Shown here piece by piece: positions 1 to 13,500 of a stretch of DNA of 64,000 nucleotides. The notes under the pieces are model-generated. The model saw nothing but the letters and a program-made list of their open reading frames with translations. It had not been told where the DNA came from and did no database searches. This stretch comes from Tretioscincus oriximinensis (Eukaryota; Chordata; Lepidosauria; Squamata; Gymnophthalmidae), in assembly GCA_022410635.1 (NCBI GenBank), contig JAJVDF010001221.1, positions 49,975 through 113,974 on the forward strand, read 5' to 3'. Position 1 is the first letter of the stretch. Each line of letters begins with the position of its first letter. The position numbers and the translations under genes were made by a program.

Positions 1-84
1 GTCATAAGTGAAAGGAGATGAGTAATAGGAATGATGAGAAGAAGAAAAAAAACTAGTAGCAATGCAGACCTAGTAAATAGTTTG

Positions 85-610
85 ACAGTGTTGAGGGAAT
101 TATTTGTTTAGCAGAGTGATGGCGTTCGGGAAGAAACTGTTCTTGTGTCTAGTTGTCTTGGTGTGCAGTGCTCTGTAGCGACGTTTTGAGGGCAGGAGTT
201 GAAACAGTTTATGTCCAGGATGTGAGGGGTCAGTAAGTATTTTCACAGCCCTCTTTTTGACCTGTGCAGTATATAGGTCCTCAATGGAAGGCAGGTTAGC
301 AGCAATTGTTTTTTCTGCAGTTCTAATAATCCTTTGAAGTTTGTGTTGGTCTTATTGGGTTGCAGAACCAACCCAGACAGTTATAGAGGTGCAGATGACA
401 GACTCAATGATTCCTCTGTAGAACTGAATCAGCAACTCCTTGGGCAGTTTGAGCTTCCTGAGTTGGCGCAGAAAGAACATTCTTTGTTGTGCTTTTTTGA
501 TGACATTTTTGATGTTAGGTGACCATTTAGGTCTTGAGATATGATGGAGCCTAGAAATTTGAAGGTCTCTACTGTTGATACTGTTGATACTGTGTTGTCT
601 AGTATTGTGA
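85..610 (-). mobile_element. LINE 3' ORF2 fragment, L2-like
   Basis: Minus-strand frames read KKAQQRMFFLRQLRKL, QFYRGIIESVI, then in the next segment DPSHPGHKLF and a KNSFFPNAI-like C-terminus, typical of the post-RT end of L2-type non-LTR retrotransposons. It is frame-broken. Clade assignment is from memory of the motif style. Confidence 0.7.
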
Positions 611-613
611 GTC

Positions 614-671
614 AATTTCAGAAAAATAGCGATGTTAGTCTAGTAGAAAGTCCAGCAAAGGGGCTAATAGC
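614..671 (+). repeat. Fragment of Penelope-type inverted-repeat arm
   Basis: Matches the left end of the elements at 8438 and 43131 (TTTCAGAAAAATAGC..AGAAAGTCCAGCAAAGG) and stops at the neighbouring L2 tail. Confidence 0.75.
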
Positions 672-1080
672 ACTTATTTATTTTACTTATTTATTTACAT
701 TTATACCTTGCCCTATACCTGAAGGTCCTGCGGCGGCAACAACAACAAAAGTACAAAATTTATATTTTAAAACAGTAACAATCAGTATATGAAGGTGTGT
801 GTGTGTGAGGGAAAACAGCATTTCTTCAACCAAAGGTCAGGTTGAAAAGGTGCGTCTTTAAGGACCTCCTAAAAGAATACAATGATGATGACAGACGCAC
901 CTCAAGGGGGAGACTATTCCAAAGACTGGGGGCCACCACAGAGAAGGTCCCTACCCTGGGTTCCCACTCCACTGGCTGTTTAAACCAATGGTACAACCAG
1001 GAGGGCCTGGTTGGTAGCCACGCTCCCTTCCCGCTGCCCAGGAAATGACACGGTTTCCCGGCGACGGGGAGGAGCGATGA
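672..1080 (-). mobile_element. L2-type LINE 3' end
   Basis: Reverse-strand copy of the 3' end seen at 45572, 50165 and 34690: a TTTATT-rich tail, then the complement of a GAGACC-TTCGGGTATAGGG-like segment, then CACCTCAAGGGGGAGAC. Lies upstream of exon 3 of gene 1. Confidence 0.8.
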
Positions 1081-1084
1081 GCGT

Positions 1085-1375
1085 ATAAAACTATGAGAAT
1101 TAGAACTACGGAAGATGTGAGAAAGAAATGGTTGAAATGGTTGAGCTACAGAACGACAAGACCAGGGAAGTCAGATTGGAGAAAGGATTGCCAAGCTATA
1201 ATTCCTATGGTTAAGAATGGGTTAATAACAATAATGGTGACAGGCATTGAGGGGTGGAGCTACAGGGGGCAGGGTGGCTTTCATGTTTGGATATGTGAGT
1301 TATGTGATGTCATTGTTTTTATGTTAATAAGAGAACAAAATTATAAATAATTTGAGTTTTTTTTAAAAAAAGAAG
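1085..1375 (+). mobile_element. Probable L1-type LINE 3' end
   Basis: An 85-codon frame (KKWLKWLSYRTTRPGKSDWRKD) ends at 1350 followed by TTTTTTTT/AAAAAAA. It looks like the ORF2 end and short 3' tail of an L1-type element; the family is a guess. Confidence 0.45.
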
Positions 1376-1437
1376 ACATCATTAGGTGGCTTAATTCAGC
1401 AACAGATGCTTATGGGATTCTCTCTCCTTCTTGACAG

Positions 1438-1559
1438 GTCATTGCTGGTTTGTGGCGGCCGCTGCATCTCTTACCTTAGAGAAGGGACTCCTTGACAGGG
1501 TGGTCCCAAAGAACCAAACCTTTGAATTTCCAGATTATGCCGGCATCTTCCACTTCCAG
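1438..1559 (+). CDS. Gene 1 exon 3: active-site Cys exon
   Basis: 122 nt between ..TTGACAG and GTGAGT, same length as the gene 2 exon. It encodes [14 protein letters not shown]...YAGIFHFQ. The first Gly codon is split across the intron. The residue before the catalytic Cys is His (CAT) where gene 2 has Asp (GAT), one base apart. Confidence 0.93.
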
Positions 1560-4500
1560 GTGAGTGTGCCTAGACACCTGTGCACTGGGCTTGTCCCGAA
1601 CTGGGCTGGGAACCTCAACTTCCCACTCAAACAGTCACTTTCATGGCTACTTCATGGCAGTGGGAGGTAAGTATAGGGCTCATGCCCTCAAATCCCTGAT
1701 TGTGTGTGTATGACCTTGTGAGAAATAACAAATGTTGCATGGGGGTCTTAGGTATGGGTCAACGGTGTTCCAGCAAAGCTTATGTTTCCTAATGGAGCCA
1801 GTCTGGCAGAGTGTCAGACTCTTTATCTGGAAGTCTCCCAGTTCGATTCTGCCCTCCTACACAAAAGCCAGCTCCTCGGTGCTCTCTCAGCCCCACCTAC
1901 TTCATACGATATTTGTTGTGATGAGAAGAACAGAAGGTTATGGAGGCTGCTTTGATTTTCCCTTCAGGTGGAAAAAAATGGGGTACAAAAACTACTGTTC
2001 TTCTTCTTCATCATCCACTTCTTCCTGTTCTCCTCCTCCTTCTTCTCCTTCTTTTATTGAAGCTTAAAAACCTCCAGTAATGGAAAATCATGAAATACTG
2101 AAGCTGTGTCTGGATGAAGCCCCAGAGGGAGTGTTAAGGGAGTGAGAACATGCTAGGCCCTTCCATTCACCCTTGCTTTTTTAAAACCTTCAGCTTTGAT
2201 TCTGCTTGATTTGAGATTAAGGTTTTTCTCTTGCTCCTGTTGCTATTAAAGTTAATGTTAAGGCTTCGATTCACACTGGGGTGAGGACATTGCACTTGTA
2301 GGTTGAAGGGGTGTTACATAGGTGATTAGGGTGCAAAATTGTGACACACACACACACCCTTCACTAGGCATCTGTATGGTCCTTTTTGAAATGGTGCTAT
2401 CTACTATTTTTCCCCCTAGTGGTGGAATACAAAGGGAAAGGAACAAATCCAACTTTTAGCAGACTGATCGCTGCAGGACTCTTGACCCTTGCAAGCACGG
2501 ATCCCTGTTCCAAACCCCCTTAACTCAAAGGAACAGAGCTGAATCCCTCCAGCAACCTGATCCCTCTGCTCACGTCCTTTTCCCCTTTCATTCTCCAGTT
2601 CTGGCAGTTTGGACAGTGGGTGGATGTGGTTGTGGATGACTACCTGCCTGTGAAGAATGAGAAACTTCATTTTGCACCCTCATCTGACACTGATGAGTTT
2701 TGGTTCCCTTTGATGGAGAAAGCTTACGCCAAGTGAGTAAAATGTTGCCTTGTTGTTGTTGTTTTTGGACATGCCTTAATTCTTTGTTATCTTGCTTCTG
2801 TAAGTATTAAAAGACACACCCAGATAAAGACAACATTCCACCATTCCTCAGGGGCTATATTGGGAGTATCAGATGTATTTGTGAAAATGTAATCCTGTGA
2901 TAGTGGAGTGATCCTCCCTAATACTGCTGTTGTGGGAAATTTGGAAATGCTGTGTTCCTGTAAAACAAAATTATTACTGCTCAGTTGTTGTCACAACCAT
3001 AGCATATCATTCATTTCATTCCATTCATTTTCATTCCATTCATTTCCATTCCCTTCCATTTCCCTTCCATTTCCCTTCCCTTCCATTTCCCTTCCATTTC
3101 CATTCCCTTCCATTTCCATTCCATTTCCATTCCCTTCCCTTCCATTTCCCTTCCCTTCCATTTCCCTTCCCTTCCATTTCCCTTCCCTTNNNNNNNNNNN
3201 NNNNNNNNNNNNNNNNNNNNNNNNNNNNNNNNNNNNNNNNNNNNNNNNNNNNNNNNNNNNNNNNNNNNNNNNNNNNNNNNNNNNNNNNNNNNNNNNNNNN
3301 NNNNNNNNNNNNNNNNNNNNNNNNNNNNNNNNNNNNNNNNNNNNNNNNNNNNNNNNNNNNNNNNNNNNNNNNNNNNNNNNNNNNNNNNNNNNNNNNNNNN
3401 NNNNNNNNNNNNNNNNNNNNNNNNNNNNNNNNNNNNNNNNNNNNNNNNNNNNNNNNNNNNNNNNNNNNNNNNNNNNNNNNNNNNNNNNNNNNNNNNNNNN
3501 NNNNNNNNNNNNNNNNNNNNNNNNNNNNNNNNNNNNNNNNNNNNNNNNNNNNNNNNNNNNNNNNNNNNNNNNNNNNNNNNNNNNNNNNNNNNNNNNNNNN
3601 NNNNNNNNNNNNNNNNNNNNNNNNNNNNNNNNNNNNNNNNNNNNNNNNNNNNNNNNNNNNNNNNNNNNNNNNNNNNNNNNNNNNNNNNNNNNNNNNNNNN
3701 NNNNNNNNNNNNNNNNNNNNNNNNNNNNNNNNNNNNNNNNNNNNNNNNNNNNNNNNNNNNNNNNNNNNNNNNNNNNNNNNNNNNNNNNNNNNNNNNNNNN
3801 NNNNNNNNNNNNNNNNNNNNNNNNNNNNNNNNNNNNNNNNNNNNNNNNNNNNNNNNNNNNNNNNNNNNNNNNNNNNNNNNNNNNNNNNNNNNNNNNNNNN
3901 NNNNNNNNNNNNNNNNNNNNNNNNNNNNNNNNNNNNNNNNNNNNNNNNNNNNNNNNNNNNNNNNNNNNNNNNNNNNNNNNNNNNNNNNNNNNNNNNNNNN
4001 NNNNNNNNNNNNNNNNNNNNNNNNNNNNNNNNNNNNNNNNNNNNNNNNNNNNNNNNNNNNNNNNNNNNNNNNNNNNNNNNNNNNNNNNNNNNNNNNNNNN
4101 NNNNNNNNNNNNNNNNNNNNNNNNNNNTTCCCTTCCATTTCCCTTCCCTTCCCCTTCCATTTCCCTTCCATTTCCCTTCCTACATACATACATACATACA
4201 TACATACATACATACATACACACATACAGACACACATACAGACACACATACAGACACACATACAGACACACATACACACATACAGACACACATACATACA
4301 TACATACATACATACATACATACTGAGGTATAATGATCAGTGACAGGGCTCGGAACTTTGGCAGCCTCCAGAAACCAATGAGAGGGCTCTGAACTTTGGC
4401 AGCTTCCAGAGACCAGAGTCCTGGGTTGGAAACTGGCTAAAAGACAGAACACAGAAGGTAGTCATAAATGGACAGTTCTCTGGGTGGAAAGATGCAAGAA

Positions 4501-7500
4501 GTGGAATACCTCAGGGTTCAGTACTGGGACTAGTACTGGGACAAAAGGAAGGAAGGACAAAGGAAGGAATGGATGAAAGATGGAAGTGAAGGAAGGAATA
4601 TAAAGAAGAAAAATAAAGGAAAGGAAGAAAGAAGGAAAGAAAGAAGAAATGAAACAAAGAAGCAGCAAGGGAGTGAGTGGAGGCATGGATGAAAGCATGG
4701 GGAGGTGGGCTATAGCCCATTGCATTTCCATAATGCAACGTGCTAATTCCACTTGTGTATACAAAAATAGATTATAAAAATAATGATAAAATGTTCCCGG
4801 TTCATCTCTTTGCCCTGGTCCTGGGATTTGAGTTTGGTGCAGATCTAAATAATCACCTAAGGCATTTGTTTCGCCGTGAGATTAGATACCTTCAAAATAA
4901 AATAACACACTTTAAGTATAATAGTCTTATCTGTGCCTTTCAGGAGTATGTGTAGCTGTGTTCTTTTATCTTGTTGCTCCTTGTTAGTAGGCCAGTATTG
5001 GAATTATTGACTGGTTCTAATCTGGGCAATTATTTCTTTCTATCGCCTGGTCTCCCCAGATGCAAAACCTTTATTTAAGTGGAATATTTGCAAATCTGCC
5101 TAGCTTATGCAATAATATCCAGTTTCATCAAATCTGGCTTTTATAAGAACTTGTCTTATCAGCCTGGGGAGAGTCATAGGAACATAAGAAGAGCCCTGCA
5201 GAATGGGGTCTGAACCCATCTAGTCCAGCATTCTGTCCCACACAGTGACCCACCAGTTGCTTTTAAGACAATCTCAAGCAGAAGAAGGAAAAACCCTCCC
5301 CTGTTCTTGACTCCCTGCAAAAGGTATTTTAGGAATACTTCCTGTTTCCCCATCCTAATAGCCATTGATACACCTTCTGTATTCCATGAATTTATAACCC
5401 TGTCCTGAAGGTATCTAGTCTGCTGGCTACCACCACCTCTTCCAGAAGTGAATTCCATAGACTAATGATCCTCGGGGTGAAAAAAATACTTTCCCGCATT
5501 TGTCCTCACTTTTCTACCCATCAGGTTCAGGGAATGCCTTCTAGACCTGGTGTTGAGTGATAGAGAAAATATTTCTCTATTTAGCAAGCAGCCTAGGTAG
5601 CTTTAAGACAGGATGACACAAGTTTATGAACACCAAGGGTATAAATAGCTACTAGGATGGATATTTTGATGCTGCCTCCAGGATGGAGCAACAAGCAGTT
5701 ATCCTGAAATAATATTTGCAGGGAGTTGAGAACAGGTGAAGATTTTGCCTTCTTTCATTTCAGACTGCCCAGGTGCAAATGGTGGGCTACTGTGCGAGGC
5801 AAAGTGCTGGTCTAAATGGGCTCTGGCCTGATTCAGCAGGGCTTCTGTTACATTGGGTAGCTTTTGCATTGGGTACTATTAAGTTTGACTCCATATCAAT
5901 TGTTTTAGCTTTTCCTTTCTGCCTCTTTACAAAGGCTAAATGGCTCCTATGAAGCTCTGACAGCCGGAAGAATAAATGAGGCTCTTGTGGATTTCACAGG
6001 GGGATTTGGACTCAATATCAAGATAAAAAAAGGAGACAAAGAGCTCTTCAACATAATGGAATCAGCACTGAAGAGGAATTCTTTATTGGGGGCGGCCATC
6101 TGGGTAGGTACAAATAATGGCTACTGGGGGCATACTGCTTAATCTGTGCTTGGCGTATATTTTGGAATATGCCACCTACATTTATTTATTTATTTATTTG
6201 TACTTGTATCCCACCCTATACCCGAAGGTCTCAGGGTGGCCAATCATAGGGTGGCGCACATAGCTTTTCTTGCTTTCTCCACAACAGACACCTTGTGGAG
6301 TAGGTGGGGCTGAGAGAGTTCAAAGAACTGTGACTGGCCCAAGGTCACCCAGCTGGCTTTCATGGAGGAGTGGGGAATCGAACCGGGAGACTACCAGCTA
6401 CGAGTCCAACACTCAACCACTACACCAAACTGGCTCCCTGCTAGTGTCTACATGCTTGTGTCTATACTGGCATGAGGATGGCTAAGCTGTGTCCCAAGAT
6501 ATAACTCCAAATAAGGCTCAGTGGGGACAAGACCTACGTTTTCTTGGCCTTTAATGTGGATTATTGAGGATGTTACCACCTTCAAACTGCTTTTAAGACA
6601 TTTTCTTGATTATTCTGAGTAGGTTTAAACTGAAGCTGTGCAAACAGGATTTATGGTGAGAAGCTGAGGGATCTCCCTTTTTTCTTTGTGAGAATATTGC
6701 AGAACCATTGACTTTGGTTGTACTGTATGCTATTTTACCATATAAATGGCAGCCTATGAGCCACTTCTGGTCCGCCAAGGCCTCTCATCCTGCCCTCTAC
6801 CTCCGTCTTCTCACGGTGCAGCTGCCCTGTTGCTGCTTCAGAGAAGGAGGCCATGAGATACCTGCTGCTGTCATCTAATTAGATTACAGTGGCAATTAGA
6901 TGATGATCAACATCTTCTTCCCTCCTCACCTTCAGATGATTGCCATTGAGAGCCATGGGGAGGCAGGAAAAACCAGCCATCATCTTCCTTAAGAAGCCAC
7001 AGTGAGGAAGAGTCAGGCAGCTTCTTGGGAAAGGGGAAGATGAATCAGAGAAAGAGCTGGCAGCGTCTGATAGCAAAGTGATCCTCCCTATTGTTCCATT
7101 GTTCAGTCACGTCTGGCTCTTTCTGACCACATGAACCATAATAGGTTGGCATTTGAGTTCCTTGTGTCTGCCCTGGAGAGGAGTGAGCGCCCTCTACTGG
7201 ACTCAGCTTCAGCCACCTTAGCTGTTTGAAAGCAAAAAATTGCAAATAGATTAGTAGCTACTACCACAATGTGTTGGCGGAAGATAGATGTAAACCTTTG
7301 AGTGGAAAATAACTTGTAAACCGCTCTGAGTCCCTTCGAGTATAAAAATCCAATTCCTGTCAGGTCCCAAGGCTGCTGGTCCGTTTTCCCACCAGGCAGC
7401 AGCTCCAGGCAGACTATTAATGTGCTGGAGACAGCTGTCCACAGGCACGTTATAAAACCCCTGTGGCACACTCAGTCCCACAATAGGGTCAGACAAGTTC

Positions 7501-10500
7501 AAAGGAGTACATACAAGAGTAATCAGGAAACAAACCAGGTCAGTACCAAGAAACGTGGAGCAAAATTGTTAGGAGCAAGATATAGACAACGTCAGGTTAC
7601 AATCCAGGGTCCAATACCAGAGGCTAAACAAACACCATCTCAGAGGCCAAATGACTAATTGCTTCCAGCCAAGTACAGCCTTGAGCAGCTGGTTTATATA
7701 TATCTGCTAAGCTCTGGTTGCTGATTAGAACCAGCTGCTTCATCCAGAAGTGCTGACTCATCAGGGAGTGGATCTTGAGGATTGATATTGGCCTCCAGAT
7801 TCTTCATCCGAAAGCTCACAGCTCTGCAATGCATGGCTGGTCATGACACTTCCCCCGTCTCCTCTCATTGCTACATTCTGGAACCTACCACTGAGATAGG
7901 ATGTGAACCAGTGTAAGGCTGCGTGCAGTCAGGAAGTCTCAGGCACATGCTTGAAATGCTTTCTAGTAGTCAACCCACAATAAATGCTGTTTATCATGGA
8001 ATAAACTATTGCTCAGATATTCAGGCATCATTCTGGAGAACCCCCATACTCTCACAAGTGTCTGTGTGTGTACAAATCAGATGTGAGATGTTAAAACAAG
8101 TCATAACATAGCAGTTGTTCCATTGGTGGTGATTAAAAAAAATTATCGGACTGCACTGCGCCATGATCATTGAGCAATGTTATGGAGCTGGGGCACTAGT
8201 TACGGAATACAAAGGTTTGGTGTGCATGGACATGCGATTGCTATATTCTGGAATATAGCTTTGTAATGGGTTTTAAGTCGTCGTGTGCACGCAGCCTAAA
8301 ACAGTGCTCCCAAGTCCCAATCCTTTTTTTTCTTTCTTCTTTTTTTATTATTTATTTTTTGATAAAAAAATTATTGAACATTTGCAAAATACAGTTTTAA
8401 ATATGCATACTTGACGTAGTAATATTTCAACAGTATATTTCAGAGAAATAGCCGTGTTAGTCTAGCAGAAAGTCCAGCAAAGGAGCTAGCAGCACTTTGA
8501 GACTAACTTGAGAAAAGTGGTTGGCCTAAGCTCTCGTAGACACGTCTACTTGAGCATTAGTCCCTCAGCATCTGAAGAAGTAGACCTGTCTACGAAAGCT
8601 TATGCCAACCACTTTTCTCAAGTTAGTCTCAAAGTGCTGCTAGCTCCTTTGCTGGACTTTCAACAGTATAGTTTAACCATAAAGCATTATAGCAGCAATT
8701 TAACAATAAACCTTTGATTTGAGCATCCGTATCATTAATCTGTCACAGCAGGCTCTCTAGATAGACCATTTACCTCTCTTCAGAAAAATTCCCAGTTTTA
8801 CAAAAATCTAGTGGGACATGCAGAGCGTGTATTAAGCATATAGTAATACTTGTGGGGAGTTCTAGTTACTTATTACACGGGTCCTCCACATTGGGTAGGA
8901 AGGGGAACCATCTGCATAGATTTTGGTAGGTAATCACACTATTACCCGAATCCAAGAATTGGAGCGAGCTGTCAAAAAGCGCTGCTTTAAAAAAAGGCCC
9001 CCATTTGTCTCTAAATACCAACCACTCGTCCACTGATGATCCTTGCATTCTGGATTGTTGTATTGTAATTATCTCGTTTAGTATATTTGACCAGATCCTG
9101 GCTACCCAGCCCTTTTTAGTCAACGGATGGTCTGATTTCCAAAATTAGGCTACTACAAATTTGGCTGCTGTAAGCAAAGTTTTAATAAGCGGGCAGTTCC
9201 CTAAATCTTCATGATCATGTTTAAATATCTAAGTCCCAATCCTTGAAGGCCTTCCAACAGGATACCACAGTCAATGGTATCAAAAGCCGCTGAGCAATGA
9301 AGGAGAACCGACAGAGTTGCATTTCCTTTGGTCCTCTCCCGATAAAGGTCACCCATCAGGGTGACCAAAGCAGTTTCAGAGTGAAATGGGTCTAGATAAT
9401 CCATATCATCTAGGCATGTCTGCAGTTGGCAAGTCACGACTTTCTCCAACACTTTGGCCAAAACGGGGATACACATTTTAGATTTCTGTATTTTGATTCT
9501 GCTTATTGTTTCATGTATTTTTTTGAGAACTGTGTTTGTTGGTTTCTTACAATCGCCATCAGCCATACTCAGTGTGGGAAATTGGTTCATCACAGATGGA
9601 ATTTTGTAATTCAGGGTCATTGAAGATTTATTTATTTGCAATATTCGGAATTTCCAGCACATTCCTATAGAGCTGCCAGGGTTTCTTCCTACACATGTTG
9701 GCAAATATTCTAGTGTGCCTTGAGGGCAGATATTCTTGTGAGTCTGACTGTGGTAACCATTGTGTCTGTTTTCAGAAAGATCTTGAGGAAAAGTCATCCC
9801 AAGGGTTGAAAGGGAATCATGCCTACTCAATCAAATATGTCAAAAAGGTATGAAAATTCCGGTTTCTTCATTGCAAAGTGAGCTAATGGCCTGAAACCTG
9901 CCACCTGACATGTGGGGATTTTTTTCATGCTATAATAGTATCATTATGGAGGATTTGCCACATGTGTTTGTGGGGGTCCAGGAGTGGTAGAGCTACAAAC
10001 GGTTACCATTATGTCTTTTTCTTGTTAGTTCTTTTCCGCAGCTTCTGCTACACAGAGTCCTGTCTTTGCACACTGATAGTGCCACATGGACGTTGACTGT
10101 GAGATCTGCCAAGATCAGCGGACTGCCTTGTGATCCACTGCCTCTCCTCCTTCAGTGAGAGTGGGAGCTAACAAGGGGGCCACCAGCTGCTTTTTCATGT
10201 GGAATTTTCACAGGAAAAAGCGGCAATTTTTTTTTTTAAAAAAGAAACAGCTTCACAAAACTCAAGCAAGTTTACAGAGAGGTTTTTTCCCTCTTTGCAT
10301 TCACCCGTCCAGCAACAAGGGAGCCAATAGGTACAAGGATACAGATCAGCCAATCACAAGCTAGGATTCAGTGGCAGAGTTTTATAGGAAATGTAGGTGA
10401 ATATAAGGAAGTAATTTTTTCGTGTGTGAAGACAGTCAGTTATGGCAGCGTACGTCCTTTAGAGCGCTAGCTGCAGAAATAGCGCTACAAAGCACAGCAA

Positions 10501-13500
10501 CCTAGATGAAATCTAACTCCTATTCCTACTAGGAAGAACATTCTCTTTAGCAGTGGTGCTCTAGCAAATTGGTTGCCAGGAGTCAAAGGGGGAGCCACCT
10601 GTTTGATGGCAGCGCAGTGGGAGGGAAGGAACACTCAGAGACAACAGCATGGGCATGGTAACTGCTGAACCCCAAATTCTCATGTGCCATGTGCCAATTC
10701 TCTGCCCAGCTTGTACTGGAATTCGCATACAGCTGAGCTTCCAGAACTGCTTGCGCACGTGCAAAGCATCACCAATCACAACTTTCAAAACCAGAGTGGG
10801 TGGGTGGGACCCACTACATCAGCAACCCACTTGCCATTGGGCAAGCTGGCACCTTGACCAGTCCGCCCCTACTCCTCAGCCTGTATGTACATGTATTTGT
10901 CTTTTTTTTTTTTTTGCTTTACTCATCAATGGAATGATTAATGATTTATCTGCTGGAAAATGTGTTTCTTGTGGGCTTTTTTGCTCTCTTCTAGTTAAAA
11001 TTGAAGAATAAGAATGAGGAGGTTGAACTGGTGTGGCTGCGGAACCCTCATGGCAGGAGCGAGTGGAAAGGTGATTGGAGTGACGGGTAAGATTATGAGA
11101 TAGGAATGTTTACGGTCCAACTTATTTCTCTTGCACACTTTTGACACAATGTTGTGTTGGTGATATCCAATGGGGTTGTTCTTATTGATTATTGTTTTTA
11201 TTATTGTTTATTCTTTGTTAACTGCCATGGGGTTTTCTTGGTTTAGGGAAAGTATAGGGTTGGTCATACAAGAATCTGAGCCCTTCCTGCACAAATCATA
11301 GAATCATAGAACCATAGAGTTGGAGGGGACCTCCATGATCATGGGGTCCAACCCCCTGCTCAATTCACTAAACCATCCCAGAGTGATGGCTGCCCAGCCT
11401 CTGGTTGAAGACTTCCCAGCAAAGGAGAACTCAGCACCTCCTGTGGCAAGCTGTTCCACTGGTTGATCACTTTTACTGCCAGGAAGTACAGTGACTTTCC
11501 AATGACATATAGATATCTGCTGGGGACAGAGGGTGATAGCCATATCCTCCCTTGAGAAATCAAGAGAGGTGATTGACAAATGGATACTAGGATAGTTGTC
11601 TGGATGTCGCCTCCGGGATGGAGCAACAGGCAGGACTCTTGAAATACCATTTGCAGGGAGTCATGAACAGGAGCATATTTTGCTTTCCTCTGTTCGGACT
11701 GCCCAGGTGCATCCAGTATGGCTCTTCCTATGTTCTTATGACAGAAGTCCAGTCACATCAAAAGAGGTGACAAAAGGTGGAAGGAATAGAGGACACCATA
11801 CAAGGAGATTGAAAAATGCAGGCAAAGAAAGATGAGATGAGTTAAGGCACTGAAAGAGACTACTAAGTTGTTGTGTGACTGAATCCAAAGCCTTTTTATC
11901 AGGAATATAATATTCCCCTCTCTCCAAGCCCTAGGGTGCAAAATGCCCCACTCATCTTTAAGAATGTTCTTACAAATGCCACAAGCAACATGTTTATTTT
12001 TCTCCCATTCTTCTTTGCCTGTAGTTCACCACTCTGGAACACTTTGGAAAAAATGCCACCAAAAGATCTGTATGACAACAATGAAGAAGGACTATTTAGG
12101 TAAAGAATTGGAGCTCTAATCGAAATGCATTGATCTCCATAAGGGGGAGGAAGGTGGTGATGCCAGGCAATGGGGTGGTTTTGTGAAGTGCCTGCAAATT
12201 TCCTCTAAGGTGAGAGGCACGGTTGAACACTTCCTTGTGCCAAAGCCATACCATGCTTTAGGACAGGGCTGAAGACGTGTGGTTTCTTTTAGGCAAATTG
12301 GAGTCCCTTACCTGAGGGCCCTACTATTCGATGACCCTCAGTCAGGGGTGCCANAATATCCACCCTGTTACCCAAGCCAGCACCCACGCCTGCTTGGAGC
12401 AACAGTACTATCCTCAGGCCTACACAAGACCTCAGTTTACCTCAAGGTTGGGGCTTTATTCACAGCCCCCACCAGTAGCGTGCTTAGATTTATTGTTTTT
12501 ACAGAAATAAAAGAAAGAGATATTTGAACTGAAACAAATAACATGTTTATTATTTACAAATAAGGAAAGGAAGATTAGAATAATAAAGCTTCGGCTTTTA
12601 TCAAGTAAGCCTGACTCAAGCACCAACACCAAGCAAGTGCAACATTAGTTTCCAGATACTTCAAGAGACAGGCCCTGTGTCACTTTATTTGTTCCAGCCC
12701 CAAGTCAAGCCTCAGCTTTGACTCCTTCAGGCCACCAGACACTCCCACCCCTCCCTCTGAGGCAGATCAGAAGCGGAGCCCTCTGTCCACTTGCTACACC
12801 ACAAGTCCCCGACAGAAAGGCCTCTAGCCCTGGTCTGCTTCCCTTTTATTTGCTGACCCGCCGGCTATTCGAGGCCCCATTGGCTGGCTCCTCCAGCCAC
12901 GCCCCCTCCCAAACAGGGATTCAGGAAGCCACGCCCCTGCCCAGGCCTGCTCTTCCCCCCTCCCTCTGGGATATCTGGTAAGTTATAAAAGAAATACAAA
13001 CCTCTAAAATGGAGGACGCCACAACAAACTGCTTTCTTGACAGACCATAAATGCAAGTAAGATTTTGCTCTGGAGCTACAGATGAGGAGGAGGGCAGGAA
13101 GCTATATATTATTGATTATGTTGCCCAAACAAGAAACAAACTCAGCAGTATCTAATTAGGGCAGCTGAGAAACCCTGAGCAACAAAGCAACACACAGGCT
13201 ATGCGCTCTGAGGCAGAGGGCTATGAAGAAGTTAAGCTGCATCCCCATTAAGGATATTTCTGTTAGCTCATTTTCTCATTTTAGAAGTGGACGTCATTTA
13301 AATGCAAAAGATTGCTTAGTGGAGACATTCAATAATGTGAATCCAGGCTAGCTGTAAAAAGCTCATTGGCTCTCGGCTCACTGAGAATGCTGGGAATTGT
13401 AGTAAAATAAGCGCAGCAATGACTTATGGGACATGTGATGTCACAAGGTTACCAGGGGATGTTGCGGAGAAATACGAAGCAGGGTAAGTGAGTGGGGACA

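Noticed and set aside
1..1437. Search for exons 1-2 of gene 1
   Set aside because: No VWKRP-type or TRTD..QG-type segment was found; the region is LINE and L2-tail sequence, so the exons are assumed to lie upstream.
2908..4333. Long open frames (about 440-470 codons) on both strands across the gap
   Set aside because: They exist only because N is read through; the visible parts are simple repeats.
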